NCBI GenBank assembly: GCA_002422545.1
Contig: DIWF01000034.1
Coordinates: 23,300 to 87,299, forward strand
Source: Firmicutes bacterium UBA6113
Lineage (GTDB): Bacteria; Bacillota; Clostridia; Tissierellales; Sedimentibacteraceae
Reading direction: 5' to 3'
DNA length: 64,000 nucleotides
Shown here one piece after another: positions 1-8,481 of this stretch. A program made the position numbers and the translations under genes. The stretch's first letter is position 1, and every line of letters starts with the position of its first letter. The notes under the pieces are model-generated. The model worked only from the letters and a program-made list of their open reading frames with translations, searched no databases and was not told the DNA's origin.

Positions 1-198
1 ACAGGTGATGCTGACATTCTTATTGCTCCAAATATCACAACTGGAAACATAATGAGCAAGGCCATACTTGAACTTGCACACGGCAAAATGGCAGGAATGA
101 TTGTTGGAGCAAAGGTTCCTGTAGTGCTTACTTCAAGGGGAGCAACATCGGAAGAAAAATACCTTTCGCTTGTGTTGTCGGCTTCGGCAGTCAAATAA
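1..198 (+). CDS. ptb: Phosphate butyryltransferase, C-terminal end (partial)
   Basis: Frame 1 is open from the window edge to a TAA at 196-198 and gives the last 65 residues of a phosphate acetyl/butyryltransferase: the segments DILIAPNITTGN and VVLTSRGATSEEKYLSL are characteristic of the family C-terminus. The enzyme exchanges CoA for phosphate on butyryl-CoA (or branched or aryl acyl-CoA) to give the acyl phosphate. Butyrate kinase, which would take that acyl phosphate to acid plus ATP, lies at 4803-5870, so the pair is split by a regulator and the iorAB genes. A strong terminator follows directly, so this gene ends its own transcript. The 5' part is outside the window. Ptb rather than Pta is inferred from the nearby buk. 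Confidence 0.85.
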   Translation, partial: TGDADILIAPNITTGNIMSKAILELAHGKMAGMIVGAKVPVVLTSRGATSEEKYLSLVLSASAVK

Positions 199-205
199 AT
201 AATGT

Positions 206-233
206 ACAGCTGAATTATTCAGCTGTTTTTTTA
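206..233 (+). terminator. Rho-independent terminator after ptb
   Basis: A perfect 9-bp stem, ACAGCTGAA (206-214) with TTCAGCTGT (218-226), a 3-nt loop and a following run of T. It separates the ptb transcript from the regulator gene. Confidence 0.85.
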
Positions 234-287
234 TTGTACTGATGAATGATGATGATGTATAATATAAAAAACGAATCGGAGAATCAA

Positions 288-2273
288 ATGGGAAGAAAAA
301 TAGGGATTATAGCAAACAATCCGGAGCTTAAAAAAATAATCGAAAAGCTCTATTCGGACAATATAAAAAGCGGCGATATAATCATTGAAACCCTTGATGA
401 GGATAAAATCGGTGAACAGGGAATGATGCTTGAGAACAAAGGCGTGAAGGCTATTATTGCAAGAAGCGGTGGATATTTTCACACTGTGGGCAAAGTCAGT
501 GTTCCTGTAATACAGCTTAAAATTTCAACCCTTGATATTTTGTATGCCATAATGACCGCGAAAAAATATAAGAAAGAAGTGGTGCTTGTTCTTTCTCACA
601 TGGAGAATTTTGACCTCCATGAATGGAATGAGCTGATAAATTGCGGCGTTACTATTGAAAAATTTGACCATCAGGACAAAATTGAAGGAATTATAAGCAG
701 CTATGTATTTGCAGGACGAGACGTTGTAATAGTTGGCGGAGGAATTCCATGCAAAGTAGCTCAAAATTACAACTTAAACTTTGTGCATATTTCAGCCAGT
801 GACGATTCCATACACGATGCAGTGGCAAGGGCATGGGAAATAGTTGACAGCCTATATGAGCAGAAATACAAAAATGAAGTCCTTAAAACAACACTTGACG
901 GCGTCCATGATGCAGTATTGGCTGTGGACAGAGAAGGAAAAATAATTTTGTACAATCAGCGTGCCCATGAGCTTCTTAAAAAGGACCAATACAATGTGCT
1001 GGGAAGAAATCTATCAGATGTTTTTCCGGAGCTTAGTACCATAAATGATGTTTTAAAAACAAGGACCAACATTAACAATCAAATAATGCAGCTGAAAAGG
1101 GTTGTGGTTACAGCAAACATATCAATGCTTGAAATAGAAAACCATGCAGTTGGTGTTATATGTTCATTCCAAGACATAACTAAACTGCAGAATTTGGAAA
1201 AGAAAATACGATATGAAATGAACAAAAAAGGTCTTGTTGCCAAATTTAAATTCAATGATATAATTGCAGCAGATTCTGCCATGAAGGAAACATTGGTAAA
1301 GGCCGTTAAAATAGGAATGTCGGACAGCACTGCCATAATTTACGGCGAATCCGGAACAGGCAAGGAAATGATGGCTCAGAGTATACACAATATAAGCGAC
1401 CGCAAGGATGAACCTTTCGTGGCAATAAATTGTGCTGCTTTGACTGAGAGCCTTCTTGAAAGCGAGTTGTTCGGGTATGAAGAAGGATCATTTACGGGAG
1501 CCAGAAAGGGAGGGAAGCCCGGACTCTTTGAACTTGCTCACGGAGGTACAATATTCCTTGATGAAATAAACAGTGTGTCCTTGAATCTTCAGTCTAAGCT
1601 TCTCAGGGTACTTGAAGAAAAGGAAGTTATGCGAATAGGTTCTGATTATGTTATTCCTCTTGATGTAAGAATATTGACTGCTGCCAATGAAAGTCTCAAA
1701 GACAAAATCAAGGACGGAAGTTTCAGGAGAGATTTGTTCTACAGGCTAAACATACTTGAACTTCACATTCCGCCGTTAAGACAAAGAAAAAAAGACATAC
1801 TTCCTCTTTTCAAACATTATTTGGTTGAGTTTGCAGAGGAGGGACAAGTCCCGGCAATAAGTTCAGAGTTTGAAGAAAAGCTTATTTCATATTTATGGCC
1901 GGGCAATGTGAGAGAACTTAAGAATATTACCAAACGATATGTTATTTTCGGAGAATTTGATCTGGACTGCGGAGGAGCAACGACAGACTTCAAAAGGGAC
2001 AATGAAGTATTTGAAGCTGAAGGAACAAAAGAAACAGAAGAGACAGAAGAAATAGAAGAGACCGAAGTAAAAAGAGAAAAAACAAAAAACATAGTACTGG
2101 ACCTGAAGGAAATCGATAGATATATTGAAAATAAAGTCATCACCATGTTGGAAGAACAGGGTATGTCAAAAAATGATATTGCAAAGATGCTTGGTATAAG
2201 CAGGTCTTCCTTGTGGAACAAAATAAACTCAGGAAAAGATGTTCAAAAAATAAAACAACGTACAGAAATTTGA
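288..2273 (+). CDS. PrpR-type sigma-54-dependent transcriptional activator
   Basis: Predicted enhancer-binding activator of RNA polymerase-sigma54, 661 aa. Order of domains: a PrpR N-terminal ligand-sensing domain (about 1-185), a PAS domain (about 200-305), an AAA+ sigma-54 interaction domain with Walker A GESGTGKE (about 353), the sigma-54 contact loop in the form GSFTGA (about 400) and Walker B GGTIFLDE (about 419), then a Fis-type helix-turn-helix at 625-650 (MSKNDIAKMLGISRSSLWNK). An acidic Glu/Thr-rich linker (about 577-600) precedes the HTH. I chose the ATG at 288 because GGAG sits 6 nt upstream; the run of four in-frame ATG codons at 246 has no such site. A -24/-12 promoter lies directly downstream in front of iorA, so iorAB-buk is the likely target. 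The inducer is unknown; PrpR_N domains sense small organic acids or acyl derivatives in studied members. Confidence 0.9.
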   Translation: MGRKIGIIANNPELKKIIEKLYSDNIKSGDIIIETLDEDKIGEQGMMLENKGVKAIIARSGGYFHTVGKVSVPVIQLKISTLDILYAIMTAKKYKKEVVLVLSHMENFDLHEWNELINCGVTIEKFDHQDKIEGIISSYVFAGRDVVIVGGGIPCKVAQNYNLNFVHISASDDSIHDAVARAWEIVDSLYEQKYKNEVLKTTLDGVHDAVLAVDREGKIILYNQRAHELLKKDQYNVLGRNLSDVFPELSTINDVLKTRTNINNQIMQLKRVVVTANISMLEIENHAVGVICSFQDITKLQNLEKKIRYEMNKKGLVAKFKFNDIIAADSAMKETLVKAVKIGMSDSTAIIYGESGTGKEMMAQSIHNISDRKDEPFVAINCAALTESLLESELFGYEEGSFTGARKGGKPGLFELAHGGTIFLDEINSVSLNLQSKLLRVLEEKEVMRIGSDYVIPLDVRILTAANESLKDKIKDGSFRRDLFYRLNILELHIPPLRQRKKDILPLFKHYLVEFAEEGQVPAISSEFEEKLISYLWPGNVRELKNITKRYVIFGEFDLDCGGATTDFKRDNEVFEAEGTKETEETEEIEETEVKREKTKNIVLDLKEIDRYIENKVITMLEEQGMSKNDIAKMLGISRSSLWNKINSGKDVQKIKQRTEI

Positions 2274-2294
2274 ACAATATTATAATGTTTTAGA

Positions 2295-2336
2295 GCTTAA
2301 AATTATGAAAATCATGATTTTAAGCCTTTATTTTTT
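2295..2336 (+). terminator. Terminator after the sigma-54 activator
   Basis: Stem GCTTAAAAT (2295-2303) with ATTTTAAGC (2317-2325), an inner ATGA/TCAT extension, then a T-rich tract that runs into the -24 element of the following promoter. The inverted repeat might also be read as a protein-binding site, but the T tract favours a terminator. Confidence 0.7.
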
Positions 2337-2351
2337 GGCATGAATGTTGCT
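2335..2351 (+). promoter_or_regulatory. Sigma-54 (-24/-12) promoter of iorAB-buk
   Basis: The sequence TTGGCATGAATGTTGCT matches the RpoN consensus: GG and GC dinucleotides are exactly 12 bp apart and TTGCT closes the -12 element. Transcription would start near 2362, about 24 nt before the iorA ATG. It lies immediately downstream of the gene for a sigma-54 activator, which makes chance unlikely. Confidence 0.85.
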
Positions 2352-2385
2352 ACTCATATAAGCAGAAAAATAAAGGAGCGTTAAA

Positions 2386-4170
2386 ATGAAAAAATTAATG
2401 ACAGGAAATGAAGCCATTGCACGAGGTGCTTATGAAGCAGGCGTAAGATATGCGTCCGCTTATCCGGGAACACCCAGCACTGAAATATTGGAAAACATAG
2501 CATTGTACAAAGAAAATATTGTGGCTGAATGGGCAGTTAACGAGAAGGTTGCATTGGAAACAGCAATTGGAGCATCTATGGCAGGGGCGAGGGCAATTGC
2601 TTCCATGAAACACGTTGGAGTGAATGTTGCTGCGGATCCATTGTTCACGGTGGCATATACGGGTATTCACGGCGGACTTGTGCTTGTATCTGCAGATGAG
2701 CCGGGACAGCATTCATCTCAAAATGAACAGGACAACCGAAACTATGCAAAATCTGCAAAAATTCCAATGCTTGAACCATCAGACTCCCAGGAATCAAAAG
2801 ACATGACGAAGATAGCTCTTGAATTAAGCGAAAAATATGATACACCGGTTCTACTCAGAATGACTACAAGAGTTTGCCATTCAAAGGCAATAGTTGAATG
2901 TGTTGACAGAGAAGAAAAAGAAATTATACCATACAAAAAAGACATAAACAAATACGTTACAGTTCCTGCCATTGCAAGAAAATTGCGTGCAAAGGTTGAA
3001 GAAAGACAGCATAAGCTTCTTGATTTTTCAAACACATCAGAACTGAATTTCTTCGAATGGAATGACACGGCTGTAGGAGTTATCACATCAGGCGTATGCT
3101 ATAGCTATGCCAAGGAAGTGTTCGGAAATACTGTGTCATACCTGAAACTTGGTTTCACTCAGCCTTTGCCAACAGAAAAAATAAGTGAGTTTTGTTCAAA
3201 TGTAGAAAAGGTTTACGTAATAGAAGAAAATGACCCTTACATTGAAGAACAGGTAAAAATACTTGGATTTCAGTGCTTCGGTAAAAATACATTCCCTCCA
3301 TTTGGAGAAATGCTTCCTGAAGTCATACGTGCTTCCGTGTTCGGAGAAACTCTTCCAACAGTTGAGTATGATGAAAAAGAAGTTGTTTCAAGACCTCCTA
3401 CTCTTTGTGCAGGATGTCCTCACAGAGGATTCTACTATGAACTTGGAAAAAGAAAAAATGTTTTGGTTTCAGGAGACATAGGATGTTATTCTCTGGCATT
3501 TGCAGAGCCTTATAACTGCACGGACCACAACATATGCATGGGAGCAAGCATGAGCGTGGGACACGGAGCACAGAAGGTGTTCAACATGCAGGAAGACAGC
3601 AATATGAGAGTTGTTTCATGCCTTGGCGATTCAACATTCTTCCACACTGGTATAAACTCTCTTATGAATGTCTTGTACAACAACTCAAACACTGTCAATG
3701 TGATTTTAGATAACCGCATTACAGGAATGACAGGACACCAGGAAAATCCAGGTTCAGGCTACTCTCTGCAGGGTGACAAGACAGTAACTCTTGACATTGA
3801 GTCCATAGTTAAGGCTATAGGATTTAAAAATGTTGTTGTAATAAATCCAAACGACCTTAAGGCAGTAAAGACAGCTCTTGACTGGGCGTTATCACTGGAC
3901 GAACCTTCAGTTATAATAACAAGATGGCCATGCGTACTGAAAAAATTCTCTCCTGAAGACAAGGAAGAATTCAAAGATGCGTTTAAAACATATTGTGAGG
4001 TCAATGCTGAAAAATGCATTGGCTGTAAAGCCTGCACAAGAACAGGATGTCCTGCTATATCATTTGACAAAAATGAAAAGAAATCATCCATTGATAAGAA
4101 TTCATGCGTGGGCTGCGAAGTTTGTCTTCAGGTATGTCCTGTAAAAGCAATAGGAAAGGTGGAAGCATAA
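2386..4170 (+). CDS. iorA: Indolepyruvate:ferredoxin oxidoreductase, alpha subunit
   Basis: Large subunit (594 aa) of the thiamine-diphosphate enzyme that oxidatively decarboxylates aryl 2-oxo acids (indolepyruvate, phenylpyruvate) to acyl-CoA with reduced ferredoxin. The N-terminus carries the pyrimidine-binding core with YPGTPSTE (about 26); the TPP pyrophosphate-binding region lies near 410 (CLGDSTFFHTG). The C-terminus has a 2[4Fe-4S] ferredoxin domain, CIGCKACTRTGCP (about 544) and CVGCEVCLQVCP (about 574). Length is usual for the family. The start has a GGAG site. iorB follows with no gap (stop 4170, start 4171). With ptb/buk nearby, the acyl-CoA made here can be cashed in for ATP. Expression is probably sigma-54 dependent. 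Confidence 0.95.
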   Translation: MKKLMTGNEAIARGAYEAGVRYASAYPGTPSTEILENIALYKENIVAEWAVNEKVALETAIGASMAGARAIASMKHVGVNVAADPLFTVAYTGIHGGLVLVSADEPGQHSSQNEQDNRNYAKSAKIPMLEPSDSQESKDMTKIALELSEKYDTPVLLRMTTRVCHSKAIVECVDREEKEIIPYKKDINKYVTVPAIARKLRAKVEERQHKLLDFSNTSELNFFEWNDTAVGVITSGVCYSYAKEVFGNTVSYLKLGFTQPLPTEKISEFCSNVEKVYVIEENDPYIEEQVKILGFQCFGKNTFPPFGEMLPEVIRASVFGETLPTVEYDEKEVVSRPPTLCAGCPHRGFYYELGKRKNVLVSGDIGCYSLAFAEPYNCTDHNICMGASMSVGHGAQKVFNMQEDSNMRVVSCLGDSTFFHTGINSLMNVLYNNSNTVNVILDNRITGMTGHQENPGSGYSLQGDKTVTLDIESIVKAIGFKNVVVINPNDLKAVKTALDWALSLDEPSVIITRWPCVLKKFSPEDKEEFKDAFKTYCEVNAEKCIGCKACTRTGCPAISFDKNEKKSSIDKNSCVGCEVCLQVCPVKAIGKVEA

Positions 4171-4740
4171 ATGACAAAGAGCATATTATTGGTTGGAGTT
4201 GGAGGGCAAGGAACAATACTTGCCAGCAAACTCCTTACGACAGGATTGATGGAAGCAGGATTTGACGTGAAAATGAGTGAAATTCACGGCATGAGCCAAA
4301 GAGGTGGCTCTGTGTCATCTCAGGTAAGATACGGAGAAAAGGTTGAATCACCCGTAATAGAACTTGGGGGAGCAGATATTCTTGTATCATTTGAAAAGAT
4401 GGAAGCATTGAGATACTTGAATTACATGAAGCCGGACGGAAAAGTTGTTGTAAATGACTATGAAATAAATTCAATGCCAATACTTTCAGGAAAAGCAGAA
4501 TATCCTGTAAATGCAGTTGAGGTGTTGAAAAGCAAAGCAACTACGGTTGTTATAAATGCGGCCGCTGAAGCAGAAAATCTTGGAAACTCAAAGGTAATGA
4601 ACATAATATTGCTTGGAACAATCATAAAGGCAATGGGACTTGAAGAAATTGACTGGGAAAAGATACTTAGAGACAACATAAAAGAAAATCTTGTTGATAT
4701 CAATTTAATAGCACTTGAAACGGGAAAAAATTTAGTTTAA
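4171..4740 (+). CDS. iorB: Indolepyruvate:ferredoxin oxidoreductase, beta subunit
   Basis: The 189-residue gamma-domain subunit of the 2-oxoacid:ferredoxin oxidoreductase family, partner of IorA. It starts MTKSILLVGVGGQGT, the family's glycine-rich N-terminal signature, followed by the conserved SEIHGMSQRGGSV segment (about 30-43). The ATG follows the iorA stop directly, consistent with translational coupling and equal stoichiometry. The RBS lies inside the 3' end of iorA (AAAGGTGGAAG). Nothing is truncated. Confidence 0.93.
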   Translation: MTKSILLVGVGGQGTILASKLLTTGLMEAGFDVKMSEIHGMSQRGGSVSSQVRYGEKVESPVIELGGADILVSFEKMEALRYLNYMKPDGKVVVNDYEINSMPILSGKAEYPVNAVEVLKSKATTVVINAAAEAENLGNSKVMNIILLGTIIKAMGLEEIDWEKILRDNIKENLVDINLIALETGKNLV

Positions 4741-4802
4741 ACTTAAGTAAATGAATAGTGACTGTTCATTGAAGCTAGTTAATAAAATAAATAGGAGGTA
4801 CT

Positions 4803-5870
4803 ATGGGATATAAGATACTTGCAATCAATCCTGGTTCAACTTCAACAAAAATAGCACTTTACGAAAATGAACAGGAAATTCTGGTCAAGACCCTGGATCA
4901 CCCCGCTGAAGAAATAGAAAAGTTTGAAAAGGTTGTTGATCAGTTTCAAAAGAGAAAAGAAGTTGTTCTTTCATTTTTAAAGGACAATGGTTTTGACGTA
5001 AATAAACTTGATGCAGTGGTTGGAAGGGGAGGAATGCTTCCGCCTGTGAAGTCGGGTGCATATAGAGTCAATGATTTAATGGTCGACAGACTTAAAAACA
5101 GACCCGTTGTTGAACATGCATCAAACCTTGGAGCACTTATTGCCCATGAAATAGCTTCTTCAATAGGAATAGAAGCATACATTTACGATTCAGTAAAGGT
5201 TGACGAACTGATACCGGAAGCTAGAATTTCAGGAATGCCTGCATTGCCGAGAACCAGCACAAGCCACGTATTAAATTCGAGGGCTATGGCTATTAAGACA
5301 GCAAAGAATATGGACAAAAATTACACTGAAATGAATTTTGTGGTCGCCCACATGGGAGGAGGAGTTTCTCTCAGCGTCTATGAAAAAGGAAGATTAACCG
5401 ACATCATATCCGATGACGAGGGACCATTTTCACCGGAACGTTCCGGAAGAGTAAACTTAAGGCCATTCATGGACATGTGTTTTTCAGGAAAATACGACAA
5501 AAAGACAGTGGGAAAAATGATAAGCGGCAACGGAGGTCTTAAAGGCTACCTTGGAACAACAGATGCAAGAGAAGTTGAAAAGATAATCCGTGAAGGCAAT
5601 GATGAGGCGACTCTTGTTTATAAGGCAATGGCATACCAGATTGCAAAAGGAATAGGCGAGCTTTCAACAGTCTTAAAAGGGCAGGTTGACGCCATAATCT
5701 TAACAGGGGGCATTGCATATTCGAAAATGATGACAGACATGATAAAAGAAAGAGTTGAGTTCATTGCTCCTGTTGAAATAATGGCAGGAGAAAATGAAAT
5801 GGAATCTCTAGCCCTTGGAACGTTGAGAGTTTTGAGAAATGAAGAAAAGGCAAGGGAATATACAGAATAA
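4803..5870 (+). CDS. buk: Butyrate kinase (or branched-chain fatty acid kinase)
   Basis: Acetate/butyrate kinase of the ASKHA fold, 355 aa, the usual Buk length. It has the N-terminal phosphate loop INPGSTSTK (residues 7-15), VAHMGGGVS (about 180) and the C-terminal LTGGIAYS (about 300). It converts acyl phosphate plus ADP to the acid plus ATP. An AGGAGG site sits 6 nt before the ATG. It is third in the iorA-iorB-buk set, 62 nt after iorB with no terminator between, and ends in a strong terminator. In this context the substrate could be an aryl- or branched-chain acyl phosphate made from amino acids as well as butyryl phosphate; the sequence does not decide this. Confidence 0.92.
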   Translation: MGYKILAINPGSTSTKIALYENEQEILVKTLDHPAEEIEKFEKVVDQFQKRKEVVLSFLKDNGFDVNKLDAVVGRGGMLPPVKSGAYRVNDLMVDRLKNRPVVEHASNLGALIAHEIASSIGIEAYIYDSVKVDELIPEARISGMPALPRTSTSHVLNSRAMAIKTAKNMDKNYTEMNFVVAHMGGGVSLSVYEKGRLTDIISDDEGPFSPERSGRVNLRPFMDMCFSGKYDKKTVGKMISGNGGLKGYLGTTDAREVEKIIREGNDEATLVYKAMAYQIAKGIGELSTVLKGQVDAIILTGGIAYSKMMTDMIKERVEFIAPVEIMAGENEMESLALGTLRVLRNEEKAREYTE

Positions 5871-5876
5871 ACTATT

Positions 5877-5905
5877 GGCAATGCAAAAGCATTGCCTTTA
5901 TATTT
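5877..5905 (+). terminator. Terminator after buk
   Basis: Perfect 8-bp stem GGCAATGC (5877-5884) and GCATTGCC (5889-5896) with an AAAA loop, then TTTATATTT. It ends the iorAB-buk transcript. Confidence 0.8.
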
Positions 5906-5986
5906 AAAAAAATAGTTCGGAATTAATCACATAAATGAAAATCTTTACTAATATAAATTATATTAAAGATGTGAGGAGGAATTTAT

Positions 5987-6874
5987 GTGAAGAGCGATTG
6001 TGATAAGCTGAAAGAAACGGTAAAAAGATTGAAGGAAGAGCATAAGTTCAGGGGGTTGCTGCACTATACAGACTTTTCCAACTTAAGTTCCATAATAGAA
6101 ATAGGATATCTTTGCAGCAGGACCCTTTGTTATGCAAACGGAATAGAGTTTACGGATGCATGGGATAAAGACATTAAAGCTGCCAATGACTTGAAAAATT
6201 GCACAAGGTTTTATTATGAAAAAAACTGCAACAGTCGCCTAAACATGGATGTTCCTGTTTGTCTGGTGTTCAGCGAGGAAGTAATTTGTTTTGATCTGTC
6301 AGTGTTTACAGACGGAGATGCAGACTCCATTTATACGAAGTTCGGAACTGACAATGAATTTTTCAGCAAAAAAATAGACTGGGAAACTGTGTTTAAAATA
6401 GATCAAAATGAAAACTTAAGTGAAAATATGAAGCATCTCAGACGAAAAAAACTAGCAGAACTGATTATTGATGAGCCGGTTCCTATAAGATATTTAAAGA
6501 ACATAGTTTTCAGGAGCATTTCAGATTATAAGAGGGCATGCAGTCTCTTCGGAAAAAACAAAGCTTACAGTGTTGAACCAGAAATGTTCTTTAATGACAA
6601 AAATTTCATCAAGGATTACAATATCATGTATGATGATAAAATTGACAGCAATGTTTTTATTCTTCATTTTTCTACAAACCAGCTTGTTCAAGAATCAGGA
6701 AACAACGAATACAAACTCTATGATCTGGAAGGGAATATAATACGAAGTACAAAGGTAAAGTTTCCCGAATCCGCCAGTACGGATTTCAATCTTGAAGTTA
6801 TGAAGACGGAAGTTCCTGTGAAGTTTAAGTTCTGGTTTGATGGAATACTCTCCATAGAGGAAGTAATAGGATAA
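5987..6874 (+). CDS. DarT-like (DUF4433) ADP-ribosyltransferase, orphan
   Basis: A 295-residue protein that resembles DarT, the toxin that ADP-ribosylates thymidine in single-stranded DNA using NAD+. Visible signature elements are the N-terminal LLHYTDFSNLSSIIEIGYL (His-containing NAD-site start, about 24-42), RFYYEKNCNSRLNM (about 75-88), which resembles the DarT FYF-PR-PMLY segment, and KLAELIIDEPVP (about 155-166), whose AE pair matches the catalytic Glu region. The last 60 residues form a beta-rich tail I do not recognise. The start is GTG at 5987: the overlapping ATG at 5985 is followed directly by a stop, and GAGGAGGA lies 6 nt upstream. No DarG macrodomain antitoxin is adjacent; the nearest macrodomain gene is at 57.3 kb. 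It may therefore be non-toxic or act on another target. The family call is from motif pattern only. Confidence 0.6.
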   Translation: MKSDCDKLKETVKRLKEEHKFRGLLHYTDFSNLSSIIEIGYLCSRTLCYANGIEFTDAWDKDIKAANDLKNCTRFYYEKNCNSRLNMDVPVCLVFSEEVICFDLSVFTDGDADSIYTKFGTDNEFFSKKIDWETVFKIDQNENLSENMKHLRRKKLAELIIDEPVPIRYLKNIVFRSISDYKRACSLFGKNKAYSVEPEMFFNDKNFIKDYNIMYDDKIDSNVFILHFSTNQLVQESGNNEYKLYDLEGNIIRSTKVKFPESASTDFNLEVMKTEVPVKFKFWFDGILSIEEVIG

Positions 6875-6907
6875 ATTAGGCACGGCTTAATTTATCTTTT
6901 TTTATTT
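6870..6907 (+). terminator. Terminator overlapping the DarT-like stop codon
   Basis: Stem GATAAATTA (6870-6878) with TAATTTATC (6888-6896), inner GGC/GCC-like pairs, then a run of seven T. The stem includes the TAA stop of the preceding gene. Confidence 0.8.
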
Positions 6908-6973
6908 TTAATGTTGAAAATTTCGATTATGTGCAGTATTATATATAAAATTATGATAGAGAGGGACAAATGA

Positions 6974-7570
6974 ATGAATAACTGTAAAATAAGGCTTGCT
7001 CATGAAGGCGATTATTCTTCAATCTTAAAAATCTATGAACCGTTTGTAAGAGATACCATGATTACCTTTGAGTATAAAGTGCCATCAGAGGAAGAATTCA
7101 TAGAAAGAATGGCAAAAATTCAAAAAACATTTCCGCTTCTTGTTTACGAGGAAGAAGGAATGGTTGTGGGATATGCCTACATTTCACGCTTCAGAGAAAG
7201 GGAAGCCTATGACTGGTCAGTTGAATCTTCAATTTACATAGATCCTTCACACCAGGGGAAGTGCATTGGCAAGGCTCTTTATGTTGCTCTTATTGAAATA
7301 TCAGAGCTTTTAGGATACTGCAATATTTATGGTGTTGTTACAATGCCAAACATCAAAAGCGAAAAACTGCACAGCAAGCTTGGCTTTGAAACTGTAGGAA
7401 CATTGAAGAATGTGGGCTTCAAGTTCAGTAATTGGTTGGATGTAAAGTATTTGAGTCTTAATATAAAAGAATACACTCTTTGTCCTGAAAAGCCTAAGAA
7501 TATCGCTGAATTAGCTGGAACTGAAGAATTTAAATCAGTCATGGACAGAGTTCAAAGCATCATTGAGTAA
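6974..7570 (+). CDS. GNAT N-acetyltransferase, phosphinothricin acetyltransferase-like
   Basis: A 198-residue acetyl-CoA-dependent N-acetyltransferase of the Pat/YwnH type. It begins with the usual KIRLAHEGDYSSILKIYEPFV, has the acceptor-loop segment AYISRFREREAYDWSVESSIYI and the acetyl-CoA pyrophosphate loop HQGKCIGKALY (about 93-103; the canonical Q/R-x-x-G-x-G/A is partly altered, with Cys-Ile at the variable positions). These enzymes acetylate small amines, amino-acid analogues or methionine sulfoximine-like compounds. The ATG at 6970 is followed by an early stop, so 6974 is the start, preceded by GAGAGGGA. It is a single gene between terminators; the C-terminal 30 residues exceed the family core. 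Confidence 0.8.
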   Translation: MNNCKIRLAHEGDYSSILKIYEPFVRDTMITFEYKVPSEEEFIERMAKIQKTFPLLVYEEEGMVVGYAYISRFREREAYDWSVESSIYIDPSHQGKCIGKALYVALIEISELLGYCNIYGVVTMPNIKSEKLHSKLGFETVGTLKNVGFKFSNWLDVKYLSLNIKEYTLCPEKPKNIAELAGTEEFKSVMDRVQSIIE

Positions 7571-7741
7571 CGGTTCAGTGATTTAATCACAGAACATAAA
7601 TATAACTACATGTATACTATGACAACATATTAGATAAGTCATAAAGATTTAAAAAATATATACAATTTAATAATTTTAACGAATAAATCGCCAAAATTAT
7701 TAGTTGTATTATTTTTTTGTCAAAATTGCATGGAGGTATAA

Positions 7742-8347
7742 ATGACTATTTTTTTTAAGAATTTAAAGAACAACAAAAATCTGTTCATCATCAATACTGT
7801 ATATTTTACTCTTGGTTTTGTGAACATACACTTTTCGCTTCTGGGGCTAATTTGCATGATTCTTCCCATGGTATTGCTTGTCAGAACAAACAGGAAGACA
7901 TATTGCCAGGGATATTGCCCAAGAGCAAATCTGTATACAAAGGCAGGAAAACTTACAAGCAAGTTTTCTTTGAAAACTCCTGTTTATTTCATAAAAGGAG
8001 ACATGAAATATTTAATGTTAATATATTTTGGAATCAGTTTGTTTTTCATAACTATGTCCACTGCAAGGGTTGCGGCAGGAGCAATGAATCCCCTGGAACA
8101 GCTGAGGTTTTTCATAGTGTTTCCCATTCCTTTCAAATTGCCGCAGATGATTGAGCTTAACAATGTATGGCCTTGGATCACACACATGGCATACCGCTTT
8201 TATTCAATGATGATGACCACAACCATCATTGGCTTAGTGCTTGCATTTGTTTACAAACCGAGAACATGGTGCACAATTTGCCCTATTTCAACCATATCGG
8301 GACTATATCTTGACGTTCAGAAAAAAACACAGGAGCGGGTAGCTTAA
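7742..8347 (+). CDS. NapH/NosR-like 4Fe-4S membrane protein
   Basis: A 201-residue integral membrane protein with about four or five hydrophobic segments (about 13-46, 80-105, 135-145, 158-173). It carries two Cys-Pro motifs on the same side, CQGYCPR (about 55-61) and CTICPI (about 178-183), the CxxxCP/CxxCP pattern found in NapH, NosR, RdxA/FixG-type proteins where it helps move electrons across the membrane. The classical soluble ferredoxin domain of NapH is absent, so this is the short membrane-only form. The start follows GGAGG. It stands alone, so the electron partner is unknown. Confidence 0.65.
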   Translation: MTIFFKNLKNNKNLFIINTVYFTLGFVNIHFSLLGLICMILPMVLLVRTNRKTYCQGYCPRANLYTKAGKLTSKFSLKTPVYFIKGDMKYLMLIYFGISLFFITMSTARVAAGAMNPLEQLRFFIVFPIPFKLPQMIELNNVWPWITHMAYRFYSMMMTTTIIGLVLAFVYKPRTWCTICPISTISGLYLDVQKKTQERVA

Positions 8348-8481
8348 GCTGCCTGTAAAAAAAATACCATGAATCTTGAAATATTCATTATATTTCTTTT
8401 TAAAAATAGTTTGCCAATTGAATAATAAAGTAATAATATAAAAGAATAAGTTTCATGTAAAAATTCATAATTGGAGAGGCT

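Noticed and set aside
2018..2090. Glu/Thr-rich repeat in the sigma-54 activator as a frameshift or contingency repeat
   Set aside because: The codons vary (GAA/GAG, ACA/ACC) and the frame continues into a good HTH; it is a linker, not a simple-sequence repeat.
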